Positions 8,906 to 20,805 of a stretch of DNA of 64,000 nt are shown in pieces; within the stretch, counting starts at the first letter, position 1; each line of letters starts with the position of its first letter. A program made the position numbers and the translations under genes. The stretch spans positions 84,764,319 to 84,828,318 of the forward strand of contig OX235264.1 in NCBI GenBank assembly GCA_944472135.2, given 5' to 3'. The DNA is from Trichobilharzia regenti. Taxonomy: Eukaryota > Platyhelminthes > Trematoda > Strigeidida > Schistosomatidae. Under the pieces are notes generated by a model. The model was given only the letters and a program-made list of their open reading frames with translations. It searched no databases and was not told where the DNA came from.

Positions 8906-10084
8906 AGATGTATTAGACAAGGTTCAGGAGTGGATCAACCGCAAAAATCGAACCCGGAATATATGCACCATTGGAACATCAACGCATACATCAGTCAGTC
9001 ATTGCTCTACTTTGATTATATAGCATAAACTACAAAAAAGGAACTGTTTGCTTTAGTCACAAACAAAACAAAAAGAAAAAAATAGCTGTGAAACAAATTC
9101 CTATTGTGACAAGTGTAAACAACTTTTTATTTATATTTTCATCACTAACATTTAGCCTAGCTGAACAGTATTCATCTTATAACAATGAGAAAAGAGAAGA
9201 AAATAATAATAATAATTCTAATGAGGGAAATGATATTATTTTATGATAGTGATTTGTTGACATGGATTTCGCCTCATTAATAGTTACTTGTTAACAAAAC
9301 ACATACGCGTACTTTAGGGAAGAAACTCAGAGAAGAAGCAGAAACATTCATGTTTATTTACAACAAGGCAAGTTGTTAGTTATCGACGAAAAATAAATGT
9401 TCACAGATAAGAAAACACACACACACACTCATATTTGCTTAAAATTTGTTTTCTTTTTCTGTCAGAATTATTACCACCTAGAGTTATTAAGTAATTGCAA
9501 AAAATAACACACACACACTTGACTTCCTTTCTTAGTATCCAACCTTATTGATCCTAAACACTGATCAGATCAGGCTAATGCATATATGTATATATTTGAA
9601 CGTGTAACTTGTTGAATTGAATATTGAATATATTAGAGTGTTAAGACTATTACTACTACTTTGTTGCTATTGTCTATTGGAATGACACGAATAAAAAAAA
9701 ATTGATCAGAATGACGTAGAGCTACACAATATTTATCATTAAATCTTTGTGCGCAAAAATAAAATCAACTGATAAAAGATATACACCTCAAGTAATCATG
9801 TTCAAGTATGAAGTGAGATAAAGTGAAAGACGATATTTTTTGTGCCAAGTGCTGTGTTTGTTTGTTTCTTTTATTTTACTAATACCTACCTCTCTTTCTC
9901 TCTCTCTCTCTGATATCAAACTTATTTCACACTGATAAACGAAGAAGTAGTAAAAGAGAGAGAGAACAAATCAAGGTATACTTGAAAATAGATCATATTG
10001 GTGAACTAGATAGGCTAGAATATTCTAGGAATAATAAAGAGTTAAGTTTTATGATTCTGCATGGAAGTGAAGCTGTTAAGCTAT
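8906..10084. other. intron with simple repeats, no gene
   Basis: Short (CA)n runs near 9416 and 9507 and a (CT)n run near 9894-9911. No coding or transposon sequence recognised. Confidence 0.6.
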
Positions 10085-11060
10085 CTCAGTTTATATTATT
10101 ATTGTTATTCCCTTAGGTTCCGAGTGAAATATAAGAACTTAAACAGTACGTCTCTGCTTCATTCTATTCTCTATAGTCAGTCGTCTTTAGCTGATCCCAC
10201 CACACGATTGACCACGGGCTTTTATCTCCTTCTCATATGACCTCACATTCATGTAACCTTAGGACAGGCCCAACTCGCTGTTTCCCACTCGGGTTCCATT
10301 TAAGGGATTGTCTGACGGCCGACATCACCCAAACTTTCTCCTTAGTGTGTATCCAATTCATTTCCATTTTCTTCTAAATATTTGTTGAGCAACAGGCGCT
10401 TGGTTGGTTTGTTCTTAGAGTTCCTTGTTGGTAAGGAGGGGAAATCAATCGACGAGGCTGTGAAGCTACATCGACTGACATGGTTAGGAAATATGTTACA
10501 TATGCCTAGTCATCGCCTTCCTAGACAATGGGCAATGTTAGCTGATATAAAGTCAGGCTGGAAAAGCAGAGGTCAAACCAAAACATGGCACCAGTTCAAT
10601 GAAATCTACAACAGTTAGTTTAAGCTAGCCACGTTGGAAGGTGTAGACTTCCTGACTGGTTGGGGTCCTCGGGACGGTAAAAAACCAATAGCTGGAGACA
10701 ATTGGTGATATGGCTCAAAGTGATCGTTCTCAATGACTGGCGCAGATGCATCCAATCCTTGTGACTTATAATACCCAATAAAACTATATTGTTCTTCCAT
10801 ATTACTATTCATTTGTCTCACACCTCTGTTTAATGTCTCTATAATGCATTTCTTCTCTTGCTTTGTGTGCTACAAGGAGGGAGTGTGGCGACTTGAACTG
10901 GCGCACATCGGTGCAAAGTTCTATGTCAAAAACAGACAGAGACAGACAATTCTTTCTGGCCAGCCACTTGATTTTCCGTCTGGAACCAGCGAAGATAGCT
11001 GTTGATAAAAGTCTACCGTTGGCCGTTGGAAATGCTTTTCGTAACGCGTTCTCCAAGTTT
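10085..11060 (-). mobile_element. minus-strand LINE-type repeat split by an RTE insertion
   Basis: The 10085-10432 part matches 30560-30900 (plus-strand blocks ttcccttaggttccgag, gattgaccac/gcaagctc, cttggttggtt, gttccttgttg). The match resumes at about 10950 (aattctttctggcc..ccatctgg-like, cgaagatagctgttgat). The RTE copy at 10433-10949 sits exactly between, so it inserted into an older element. The ggttccgag..cataag end looks like a LINE 3' terminus in minus sense. Confidence 0.65.
10433..10949 (+). mobile_element. 5'-truncated RTE LINE copy (R3)
   Basis: From ggtaaggaggggaaatcaat to the tail acagacagagacagac, this matches the last ~500 bp of the long RTE copies, including ctacaaggagggagtgtggcg and gttctatgtc near the end. 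The coding part (the RLTWLGNMLHMPSHRLP region) holds the C-terminal segment only, with a frameshift. Confidence 0.8.
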
Positions 11061-11140
11061 CTAATCCAAAATAGAAGAACTAACTTAACACATTTAAAGA
11101 GTATTAATTAAATATCCCAAACACTAACCTTGATTATATA

Positions 11141-11174
<34 letters not shown>

Positions 11175-11860
11175 GGCTGACAGAATTAACAAGTATAGCA
11201 TATGTCATTAAAAAGATCATGACCACAGTTTAAACGCTGTACGACATGAATAAATTCTACCATATCTTTGGTGCTATCTAAATCAAAAAGAGATTTACAC
11301 AGGATCAAATGTTATTCTTACCAGTAACAGCTTAGAGACACATGTAAAATTGGTCTATTGTAATGCATACTCATAAGAAAGACTTGCATAAGGGTTATTC
11401 CATTTTTCCCTGCTTCATTAAGCAAACAATGCCCGTAATTGTGACATATGCTTCGTATGCATACCTTGACAATCGACCATTGGATATAGTTGAGATATTT
11501 TCGCGACTATTTAGCCTTTTTAAATCTAAAGGGAAGTTACCCATGGGAATAGATACTACTAGAGAGTAACAGTCAAAACAGAATACGCTTGTCTGGATTA
11601 CATTTTTAACTAAGCAACACCACATTAGATGTTATACCACTGTGTAATTTTTCTTCTTTCAGTTTTGGTAGTGTATGTCTAGGTGTTAGACAAAGACTAA
11701 TATGAAATGACAACAATTATCCTACAGCACAAGCATTCATATCGGTGAGGTTTAATGTCTAAAACACTTTCTAACTGATTTGTCGATTGCTTTATTAGTA
11801 AATATTTAACAGGGATGATAGGTCTCTACATTAAGCAAAGTTTGAGTGAAGTATAAAAGA
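11061..11860. other. intron with (TA)n, no gene
   Basis: A (TA)n block at about 11133-11174 and otherwise unremarkable AT-rich sequence. ataaaaga at 11853-11860 may be the left target duplication of the next LINE. Confidence 0.5.
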
Positions 11861-13296
11861 CTTAGGTCGATGCAAAACCTGGGGTGGAATTATGCTCCTG
11901 TCCATCCCAAGCAAAATACTAAGCCGCATCATCCTGGAGAGAATCAAACAAGCCAACCTCTGTGGAAAACTTCGACCGGAACAAGCTGGATTCAGGAGAA
12001 ACAAGTCACGTATTGATCAAATCGCAACACTACGGATCATCATTGAACAAAGCTCGGAATGGCAGTCACCTCTCCACCTCACTCAACTTCATCGACTTTG
12101 AAAAGGCCTTCGATGGTGCAGTGTTGATCGAGAAGTGATTTGGCAACTACTTCGCTACTACGGGGTGCCATCGACAATTATACATCTCATCCAACAGTTA
12201 TACGACAATTCTGCATGCCAACCAATCCACAATGGGAAACTTACGGAAACCTTCGAAGTGAGGACAGGAGTGAGGCAAGCTGGCTGTCTACTATCGCCAA
12301 TCATTGCAGTAGATTGGATAATGCGACACACAACGGCGGGCAGCGAGGAAACAGGCATAAAATGGACTCACACAAAGACAAACATGGAGGATCTGGACTT
12401 CGCCGATGATGACATATGTCTGATTTCCCACAAACTGGAAGATATGCAAGTGAAAAGCGACAAGCTGGCAGAAGAAGCATCCCGAGAATATAGGACTTCA
12501 GGTGAACACAGATAAAACAGAGGTGATGAAGACTCCTGGCCAACACCAAGAGCAACAACAATAACGGACAACAATCAGCCGGCATAAATGGGAGGAACCT
12601 GAAACAAACAACCTCCTTCACCTACCTACCTACCTACCTGGGAAGCATCGTTTCAACTACAGGCCAACGGAACTGACGAGGATATCAAAGCCAGAATCAG
12701 AATATCAAGACAAACTTTCACTACTCTTAAGTCTGTGTGGAGGTCAACATCACTCAGCGTGAACATGAAAAATAACATCCGGATTTTCAACTCCAATGTG
12801 AAGTCAGTCAGTGCTACTATACGGATGGATCAGAGACTTGGCCAGCTCGTCATCAAGAGCATCTCAAACAAACTTCAGACCTTCATTAACAGTTGTCTTC
12901 GCTCAACACTACTAAAGATCAGATGGCCGGCCGGCCAGAAAAGATCAGAAACACGGATCTCTGGCAGTGAGTGAACCAACAAAGCAGGAACCGATTGTGA
13001 AACAAATAGGCAGGAAGAAATGGAGATGGATTGGCCATAGTCTGAGTAATCCATCAAGTGACATCACTAGACAAGCCATCGCTCGAGCGGAACCCGAAAG
13101 GAAAGCGGGCGGCGAGTTGGTCGTCAGTGTGAGGGTGACTTGGAGTAGGTCATGTGAAGAGGAGATGAAAGCATGTGAGGACACTTGGAGCGAGGTGAAA
13201 TAGTTGGCAGAAAACCGAAGGCAATGGAGACGCGTGGCTGAAGCCTTATGTTTCTCTAGGAATGAAAGGATATAATAAATAAATAATAATAAAAGA
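11861..13296 (+). mobile_element. 5'-truncated, frameshifted non-LTR LINE (second family)
   Basis: Broken frames encode, in order: a fingers region with LLSIPSKILSRIILERIKQA and RPEQAGFRRNKSRIDQIATLR, an FEKAFDG block, a GVRQAGCLLSPI block, an FADDDICLIS block holding the catalytic aspartates, and a C-terminal KWRWIGHSLSNPSSDITRQA region. At least four frameshifts or stops break it. It ends in an A-rich (ATAA)n tail near 13275-13296. A candidate 8-bp duplication, ataaaaga, occurs at 11853-11860 and at the tail end. It differs clearly from the RTE copies; the clade is not assigned. Confidence 0.75.
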
Positions 13297-14107
13297 TCAC
13301 AGAAGAGATCATAAAAGATGGCAGGATGTAGTTGCAATATTATTTTCCTAATCACCGTCTCCTTCTCCTTACTGTTTTGATACACTTATGGAAATATGTG
13401 AATGATGAATTTTTCGGGACCCAAGTTATACAGAATTTACATTGAAGAAATAATTTAAGTGATAAGAGTGTTTAGTAGAAATTTGTGCCTACTGAGAGGC
13501 AAACAGAAACTCTCACAATTCCTTCATACCATTCCCACCGTGGAAAGAAAGTATGATCACTTAAAAATCCCCAAGTGTGTGAAAATGACGCAATCACCTT
13601 GAACAACAGTAGTTAAAAAGTCATTAACTATACCACCTACAGTTAAACATTAAGGTAATTAGATTATACTTAAATTCCTCAAATTCATAACAAAAGCATA
13701 TGAATTTGAACAATGCAAGAACTACAGTTTTAGCAGAATAAAATGGTACCATCTTTTATTTCGTTGCCTTCTCGTCAGCTGCTTACCGATCAAAGACACT
13801 CTACTAACTAGTCAAATCATTATTCTTTCTTAGAAGCTATTCCCAGAAATTCATTGAACTATAGGAAGTTCAGTCAACTTGACCGGCAACACCTTTCACT
13901 GCATTATTCTTTATGTAATAGTTTTAACCCGAGAATCTAAAGTAAACCTACCAGTGGTGACGACATTACAAGATGGAATAACTATGTCTACTCCCATCTT
14001 CCTAACAACGTATCAGTGAATTGATTAATACACCGAGAGAAAAGAAGTTTTCACAGTCGAACACGCTGAGACTATTCTCAAATCGACTTTTCTCCGAAGG
14101 AGACCCC
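13297..14107. other. intron, nothing recognised
   Basis: AT-rich, no open frame with recognisable motifs and no clear repeat. Confidence 0.5.
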
Positions 14108-14426
14108 CAATGATATTCAACTATTGGTTTGCAGGGATTTGATTGATTGGTTGCAGGATTTTATCATGAGAGAGAACCATTGGAAAACCTGGGAGTACTG
14201 GACAGCTGTTTCGCTCTAGTTTCATGGATCATTGGATCGGGTCCCAGTGGCTTAATGGTCTACGAGCCCGCTGACCTTGTACCCAGAGGGCCCTGGGTTC
14301 GAACCCCGGTGGGTGCGTACTGCCGAAGAGTCCCAAACTAGGTTGACGAAACAGCTTTTCAGTACTCCTAGGTTTTCCAATGGTTTTCTAACCAATATCA
14401 GCTCATGATGAAATCCTGTAATGCCC
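14108..14426 (+). mobile_element. foldback SINE copy
   Basis: Same plan as the 6302 copy. The inverted left arm (ttgcaggattttatcatgag..ccattggaaaacc, ggacagctgtttc) precedes the tRNA-like head with ggttcgaaccc, a consensus-like B box. Then come gtgggtgcgtactgccgaagag and the right arm. The CTGATGA core is mutated to ctgccga and GAAAC is kept, so any ribozyme is broken here. Confidence 0.75.
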
Positions 14427-15063
14427 AATGATGTTGAACATCTAGCGAAATTCCAATATTATGCATGTTTAGATGACAAAACAAACACAGTGCTAATTAA
14501 ACGATGAAATATTACGCACATGTTATCACTCATAAATATAATAAGATAGTCCTACAAATTTTAATAATTGGTTTTATATAGTTTATGAAGTAAATGAACA
14601 GAGAAAATCAGAGGACTTCAAATACACAACCCAGCATAACTAGATCACAATGATCCAAGTAACTTGATGATAATCACACATATTCAACTGAGATAATATT
14701 GTATTAAAGCCCTCAAAATTCAGCTAAGATGAGTAAGTGAACTAGAAAATATTAATAAACACCTGAAACATTATGTAAACAATCGAAAATTGATGTTGGT
14801 GGTTTTCTAAAGTATCAACACAGAATTTTAAACATGAATGAACCAAGCGTCAGTCGTTACAGATTAGCTGACATGTAGCGATTGAAAGTAAACTAATGCA
14901 TCAAGGAAGAGACTATCTGTGCCCAAAATGTGATACATGTCACAGTCAGTTATTATAAGAAGTGACGAGAAGAACCACGAAAGTATATCACTAAAGGACA
15001 TATGTTGTTTCACATAATTGAAAGAATGGTCATCAATCAAAAACAAGAGGAAATTACTATATC

Positions 15064-15117
<54 letters not shown>

Positions 15118-15124
15118 TTAAGGC
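14427..15124. other. intron with long (AT)n tract, no gene
   Basis: Unremarkable sequence ending in an AT dinucleotide tract at about 15067-15115. Reading frames across the tract (poly Ile-Tyr) are artefacts. Confidence 0.6.
15067..15115. repeat. (AT)n microsatellite
   Basis: About 24 uninterrupted AT units. Confidence 0.95.
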
Positions 15125-16320
15125 TATCTGGTAAACAGAGAGAAAATTGTCTAATTGACTGACTGGTTGCAACACAGAACTTTAGACAGAAGTGCAGAAG
15201 TTGAATTCGCCACACTACATGTAGAGCACAAAAATAAACAAGAGAGAAAAAGCAGAGATTCCGAAAGACGAAAATAAGCAGAAACATGAGGAAGAAAGAA
15301 TAGTAACACAGAGAAGCAATAGGGTTTTTTAAGATAGTGCAGATATAACAGAGAGTAAATGAATCTGCGCCACCACTGAGAATGATTTTGAGTCATATAA
15401 CACATGGACTCCAGTCAATAGTTTTTGGCATCCCGAAGACCCCAACCAGACAACAGTCTACAACTCCCCACTGAGCTTAAACGAACTGCTGTGCATTTCA
15501 TTGCTTGATGAGGCCATTAGCTAGCTCTTTTCCAACCTGATCTATCTCATGTCGCCCGTTGTCGATGAAGGTGATGGCTAGACGTACGTAAAACATGACC
15601 TAGTCATCTCAATCAATTCACCTTCACAACCTCTTCAGTAGGTTTTCCCTCTTTATCCAGCACTCAACTGAAGCCTAATCTCAATATTGCTCATCATATT
15701 ATACCAACTAACAAAGGAGATAGAATAGAAACTACTGTAATCAAAGACAGCTAGCCTTTTCATGTTCTTCACTTTCAATGGTCTTGTTTTACAGTCATAA
15801 AAAAGTACGGAGCGAACTGCTGAGCAGTATACACATCCTTTGATCAATAGCTGGATATCACGTCTACGCCACAGATGATGCAGGTTTGCGAATATCACAT
15901 AAGCCTTTTGTATCTGTGCTGAGATTTTCTCAGGAATCAGTCCATTGGGGCTGATTGAACTTCCCAAATAAGTGAAGTGGTCAACACGTTCAACCAACAA
16001 CTTCCCTCTCTGTCTTTAGGCTAGGAGTCGATGTAGTCCAGTCCTGTAGCATCATCCTACATTAGACAGGAGTGAATTGCAAACCAAACATTCAAAGATT
16101 GTCACTCAAGGTGTTCAGAAGGCTAGCATTTTGTTAGCGTCTTCACCTAGGAGGGCGGACTATATCATCTGCATATTTTAAGTCAGTGAGATTCTACCCT
16201 TGTAACAAGTCAATCCTTGAGTCTCTGAAGTCATTTAGGATTAATCCTATTAGTACACCACTAATGAAATTAAACAGGAAAGGATGAAATTAAATAGAAA
16301 GAAAATTGGCCCAAAAGTAG
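15125..16320 (-). mobile_element. decayed 5'-truncated RTE LINE (R4), minus strand
   Basis: The reverse complement follows the 3' part of the RTE copies. From the tail end (gactgactggttgcaacacagaac) it passes the C-terminal coding region (15653-16000 frame with VDHFTYLGSSIS and HHLWRRRDIQLL). Near 16300 it reaches the Asp-Asp region, where 'gaggGCGGACtata'-like sequence replaces the YADD codons. Many stops. Confidence 0.75.
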
Positions 16321-17538
16321 GTTGTGTACTACCAATCTACATTACTATTACTGTCCACCGCCCACGCAATATATTTATATATGTACACACAGGCAAACAA
16401 AGGAAAGGAAGAAATTTTTAAAAATATTCTATCGATAAGAAGAATTTATAAAGAATAAATTCCAGTCTGATGAAACCTATGCTACAAAATGGACGAAAAA
16501 AAAGACCTTGAGCAAACGACAGCTTTATTAGCCTTAAGCTAATCAATTCACCAACAGGGTTTCTAAATACATTAGATTTGAAAGTGTGAATAAATTTATT
16601 GAATAAAATTTTTTTAAGCAGTACAAAAACTCTTGTAAAACATATTTTAAGAAAAGAAAAATTAGGAATGTACAGTATTTACTGCACATTAGTTATACAA
16701 AATTCTCAAAATGAAATCTGGTTATACTAATCAGTGACTACAGAATCTCCTTAAGACAACCTTGAACAGCCTACCGCTACTCAGAAGAAAACAGAGGTTG
16801 AATTGAAAAGACACACTGTAAACCAAGGATTACCGATATATGCATAGCTCAGTTTTTGTATACAGTTGTCATGTAATTGAAGTAGACAAATTAAACACTA
16901 TCGAGAAATGAAAAGGAAACACCATCTCATAGGAAGATAGAGCTGTCTACAAAGGTAAAAAAGGTAGCGGATAAGAAGCAACAAGGATCTGAGAGAGAGG
17001 GGGGGGATCCTAGCTTTACCTGGTAAAGCTCACAATCTGCAAGCATTCAGTGATGATTATCAGAGACCAGACATCTTCAACGTCATGTCTTTGAAAAAAG
17101 AAGTTAGCTGAGTTCAATACGAAATCAACTGTTTATCGTTGAATTAATAGGATCATTATTCTTGGTTTCTTTCTTGGGCTCTATTCTAGTTGTGTTTAGA
17201 AGAACAAGTATTACATCTTGCGATGTTATTTTATATGAACTGACAGAGGGAATCATTAATGTATTTGGCACCGTTCACGATTTCGATAAGACGTTAATTT
17301 CATTAAAAAAAAGGGATTCCCACCTTCTCAACACTCAGTTTTCAGTGGTGTTGTCGAAATCGGCATTGACTATTTCTCAAGGTTGCAACTCATCACTATT
17401 TCAAGAGTTTCTCAACTTGGTAAAGCTTATTTCAGGAAAAGAAACAAGAAATTGAATAAAATCGGTAGACATTATTGGCCTTCTTTTTTCAACGTACGGT
17501 TCTCTAAAATGTTTCCATCAGACATCCTATAGGATTAC
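16321..17538. other. intron, no confident gene
   Basis: Contains a G-run near 16999-17007. A 97-codon frame at 17162-17455 ends 83 bp before the Penelope endonuclease frame and may belong to that element, but no family motif was recognised in it. Confidence 0.4.
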
Positions 17539-18027
17539 TTGATTGTGAATAGTATAAAAAAGGAATATATGTCACATCCCACTGTATATTTCCAATTTCA
17601 ATGTACGTGTGGACACATATACATAGGGAGGACTCATCGATCTCTGCAAGTAAGGGCTTCAAAGCATATTCCTAAATGGCTCCAGAATCAAATAGAATCT
17701 TTAGAACCCATTAATGGGGAGAACAGGATACCTGTCTCCTCTATTGCGAAACATACTATAGAGACGAAACATAAAATTGACGTTAACAGGTTTTCCAGTG
17801 GTTCTCTAACTGATGTCAGCTCATGATGAAATCCTCCATGCAATCAAACAAAATCCCTACAAAACCAATACTTAAAAAGTTAACAGATCTTTTAAACCTA
17901 TCCATAAAAAGTGTTTGAGGGAGGGCGTATCCTAAAATTTGTGGAAGCCCTAGCAATTAGAAAGTTTAAACCACCTTTATGCGTTCAAAAACAATTCGTC
18001 ATCACACTAAATCACCTTCCTTGTTAA
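17539..18027 (+). pseudogene. Penelope-like element fragment: GIY-YIG endonuclease, interrupted
   Basis: The frame from 17539 encodes FQCTCGHIYIGRTHRSLQVR and continues to an IAKHTIETKHKIDVN region. The IYIG core, the CxC just before it and the downstream His pair are typical of the GIY-YIG endonuclease at the C-terminus of Penelope-like retroelements. At 17790 a SINE end is inserted. After it the frame resumes at the Asn-Arg codons, suffers a frameshift with a stop near 17932, and continues as LAIRKFKPPLCVQKQFV to a stop at 18025-18027. The reverse transcriptase part was not recognised upstream, so this is a 5'-truncated, dead copy. Confidence 0.8.
17790..17878 (+). mobile_element. 5'-truncated foldback SINE inserted in Penelope ORF
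   Basis: The direct repeat gttaacag at 17782-17789 and 17879-17886 flanks an 89-bp insert. The insert equals the family's right end: gttttccagtggttctc, gctcatgatgaaatcctcc, then aaaatccctac..cttaaaaa. It defines the true 3' end of the SINE and shows that it moves by target-primed retroposition with 5' truncation. Confidence 0.9.
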
Positions 18028-18997
18028 ACTTTGTTTTGATACCAACCAGGGTAGATGTACTATTACCTCTATTATCTGGTTTAGTGATCTTCATTGTTAT
18101 TTTGACCTTCAATATGTCCTTCTAACTTGATCCAACTTGTCTATTTTATCACCTCTTAACTCTATTAATTTCATATATATTCCTATGACAAGTCCGTGTG
18201 TGTGTGATCAGACTGTTCGAAATGTGTTGCGCAAATACAACACTACACGATTCAGACAAAATTACGTCTTCTTATTGCTTTGTCTAAATTAATTGTTTTA
18301 AATATATCTTATAACTTGATACCAACAGAAAGCTTCCAATTCCTGTGATATTAATTGTAAACTATTGCAGTAAAAAAAAAAAATAACTGACGCGTTATGG
18401 CAAAACAGTACGTAGGAAAGAGTTTGTTTTATCACAGGTGAGCTGGTTATGAATGTCAAAGTCCCCTGGTAGTAGCGTTAGCAGTCACTACGGTAGTTCT
18501 AAGTTAAAGAACTTGAAGAGATTTCACATTTTCATTGTAAAACAGAAAAAAAGGTGTTTGTAATCTTAAAATTATTACCTTATACTAACGGTGTACATCA
18601 AAAATAAAGACTATGAACATTTGCAATAAGGGCAATCATACTTAATACTGTTAGATCGCCAGCTGAGATCCTTTAGAGAACCAGTAAAATCCATGTGGGG
18701 TTTCACATGGATGCACATATATGTGTCATCCTTGTTTAAGACTCTTCAACAGTAGGCACCCATGATCCACAACTTGAAATTCGCTTTACACTTTATCTCA
18801 TAATACTCAGAAATCACAGTCATTATGAATGAGCACAGTCTTTTGCTTGGCATAGCTCTGAGGTAATAGTCGCATAATAATAAAAAAACAGCCTGCTTAA
18901 ATCGATGGGTTACCTACCTGATGATTTTCCCATCTGTGATAACATGCAACATTTTTGTCTTATTATACAAATTATGTTCATGAATGACGGTTCTCAT

Positions 18998-19032
<35 letters not shown>

Positions 19033-20014
19033 TTCGCAAATAGACTTCAATCTCTGCTGTCATGACTAATTTCAAGGAAATAGGTGGGAAAACAACGCAA
19101 ATTATGGGAGCATGCTTAGACTGGAACAGTATTACCTTAAATGATGTATATTATTGATTTTTATACTATTTGAAGACGATATTGCACAAGGAGTGAATAT
19201 ACCTTGGCAGTAAAAGAAGTTGAAAATTCTGTACTGTGTTAAAACATATTATTATTATTTTATCAGTAAAACAAAATTTAGGCCATTGTGTTGTGTCATA
19301 GTAAATCAACCAACCAACCAATCAATCAAAAAAAAATTAAGAACTAGATTACACAGAAAAAAGTGTTTAAAAACTAAGCAAAATTATCAGCAACAACAAC
19401 AAACGGAAATACACTGAACTTTATTTGTTAATCTATCTGATAAGGGTACAAGATAAAGTGGTATTTGAATAAACACTGGGAATTCATGTAGATTAGCAGT
19501 TTACAGAAGTTTTTTTTTGATAATAACGTCACCAACTCTTTCTTAAAATTAGCTATATATATTATATATCACTTCTTATTTTATACTACTGAAATATGCG
19601 TTATGGCTACAACAGTCAAACAACTACAATTTTATCTGCAATTAAACTGTTCTGAAGGGGGCTGAATAATATCTAACTTTTGCACGATAAGGTAAAAATA
19701 CAGCTTTAACATCACTTGTAGGCCTATATGCTCAATTTATCGTATAAAGACTGATAATACTACTCAAATATCTAAAACTTAATATATGCAGTAGGATGTG
19801 AACTTCTAAACGGAATGGTTGAGAATAAACTGTGGAAACTAATGAAGCATAAGTCGCCTTTCTGAAAAGGTGAATACTCCTTCTTCGTATTATCAATAAC
19901 CACCACTAAGCTCAAAAAATATACATCGGTGACCGTCACCAACTGCACATGTTGTCCTGGGGTCATATTCACGGGTGACGCACTCCTAAGCATCGCATAG
20001 TTTTCTAGCAGATA
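18028..20014. other. intron, mostly unassigned
   Basis: Probable Penelope 3' flank, then unassigned AT-rich DNA. A decayed minus-sense trace of the foldback SINE may lie at 18650-18790 (gactcttcaacagtaggcaccc). A (CA)n run is at about 19001-19027. No exon. Confidence 0.5.
19001..19027. repeat. (CA)n microsatellite
   Basis: About 13 CA units. Confidence 0.9.
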
Positions 20015-20150
20015 ATAAGCCTGGGAAAAAAAGGTTAAGTTGGACGTGAGGCTAGCAATCCCGTCACATAAAAATAACACCACAGCTACTGAAACTTTAA
20101 GGCTTCAAGCCCAACGGCTTATGTTTCTCTCGGAACTTAATGAACAAAAT
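20015..20150 (-). repeat. LINE-tail-like short repeat, minus copy
   Basis: The plus strand shows ggacgtgaggctagcaatcc, cagctactgaaac, ggcttatgtttctctcgg. This is the inverse of the layout at 26588-26725 and 20190-20300. The 3' end (aaaataaaatc on the plus strand) looks like an A-rich tail. Confidence 0.55.
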
Positions 20151-20189
20151 AAAATCTTTACTAACAGATTATATATACACATAATTTTA

Positions 20190-20535
20190 TTCCTTCCCGT
20201 TCCCAGTGGAACATAAGGCTTCAAGCTTCAGCTTTGAAGTTTCGTTACCAGTGGTGTTTTTCACGGGGTGAAGTTGCTAGCCTCATACCCAACCTTCGCT
20301 CTTTGTCGGACTCATAACAGGCCAAGAGAGGTAACGGTGTGCGTGGGCCGGGTGTTGAACCCCAGACCATGGGGGTCATGTTGGGCGGAGACGGTCTGGC
20401 TTTTGAAACAATCGATTCTGGGTTCGAGTTACAGTGGGGAAATCATCACTCACTGGGGTTGGAGAGATATCTAGTTGACGAGTCATAAATACGACAAAAT
20501 GCACGTCCTGGATTCCACTGGTAGTCAGTCACCAT
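20190..20535 (+). mobile_element. Sm-alpha-like SINE with degenerate hammerhead
   Basis: It starts with the LINE-tail-like block (ccagtggaacataaggcttc). It continues with a tRNA-like region (ctgggttcgagttac as the B-box area) and ends in ttgacgagtcataaatacgac and gtcctggattccactgg. The last two blocks match, from memory of the schistosome Sm-alpha hammerhead, the CTGATGAGTC..GAC core and the tcctggattccac substrate arm. Here position 3 is T instead of C and G12 is A, so cleavage is unlikely. Confidence 0.7.
20475..20515 (+). ncRNA. degenerate hammerhead ribozyme (Sm-alpha type)
   Basis: ttgacga (20475-20481) stands for CUGANGA, gtc..gac forms a short stem II, and the expected GAAA reads AAAA. 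The cleavage arm tcctggattccac follows. Two core substitutions predict loss of activity. Confidence 0.6.
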
Positions 20536-20805
20536 TAATCAGAATAACACATATTTCTATTTAACAAAGAGTTTATAAAACTGTTAACATACTGTATAAA
20601 ATGCATTGAGTAATGTGGGGTGTAATCTGCAGAGGGAGGCGACTAAGTGAAGGTTAGAGAAAAGAATGGAATTTCGAATTACGTCATATGTCTTCATGAC
20701 CTACTTATTACATAATTCTAAATTCCATCCCCTCCTTTAATCTTCAGTTAGTCACCCACTTCAAGATTACACCTCAAAAGACAATAATGAGTATAATCAA
20801 CTAAC
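20536..20805. other. intron next to exon 4, nothing recognised
   Basis: No repeat or gene recognised. The exon 4 donor lies at 20804-20805. Confidence 0.5.

Noticed and set aside
15057..15405. minus-strand frames across an (AT)n tract
   Set aside because: Ile-Tyr repeats come from the microsatellite; the rest is the inverse of an RTE 3' end.
17162..17455. 97-codon frame upstream of the Penelope endonuclease
   Set aside because: Could be part of the element, but no RT motif (no catalytic Asp pair) was found and the frame is not continuous with 17539.
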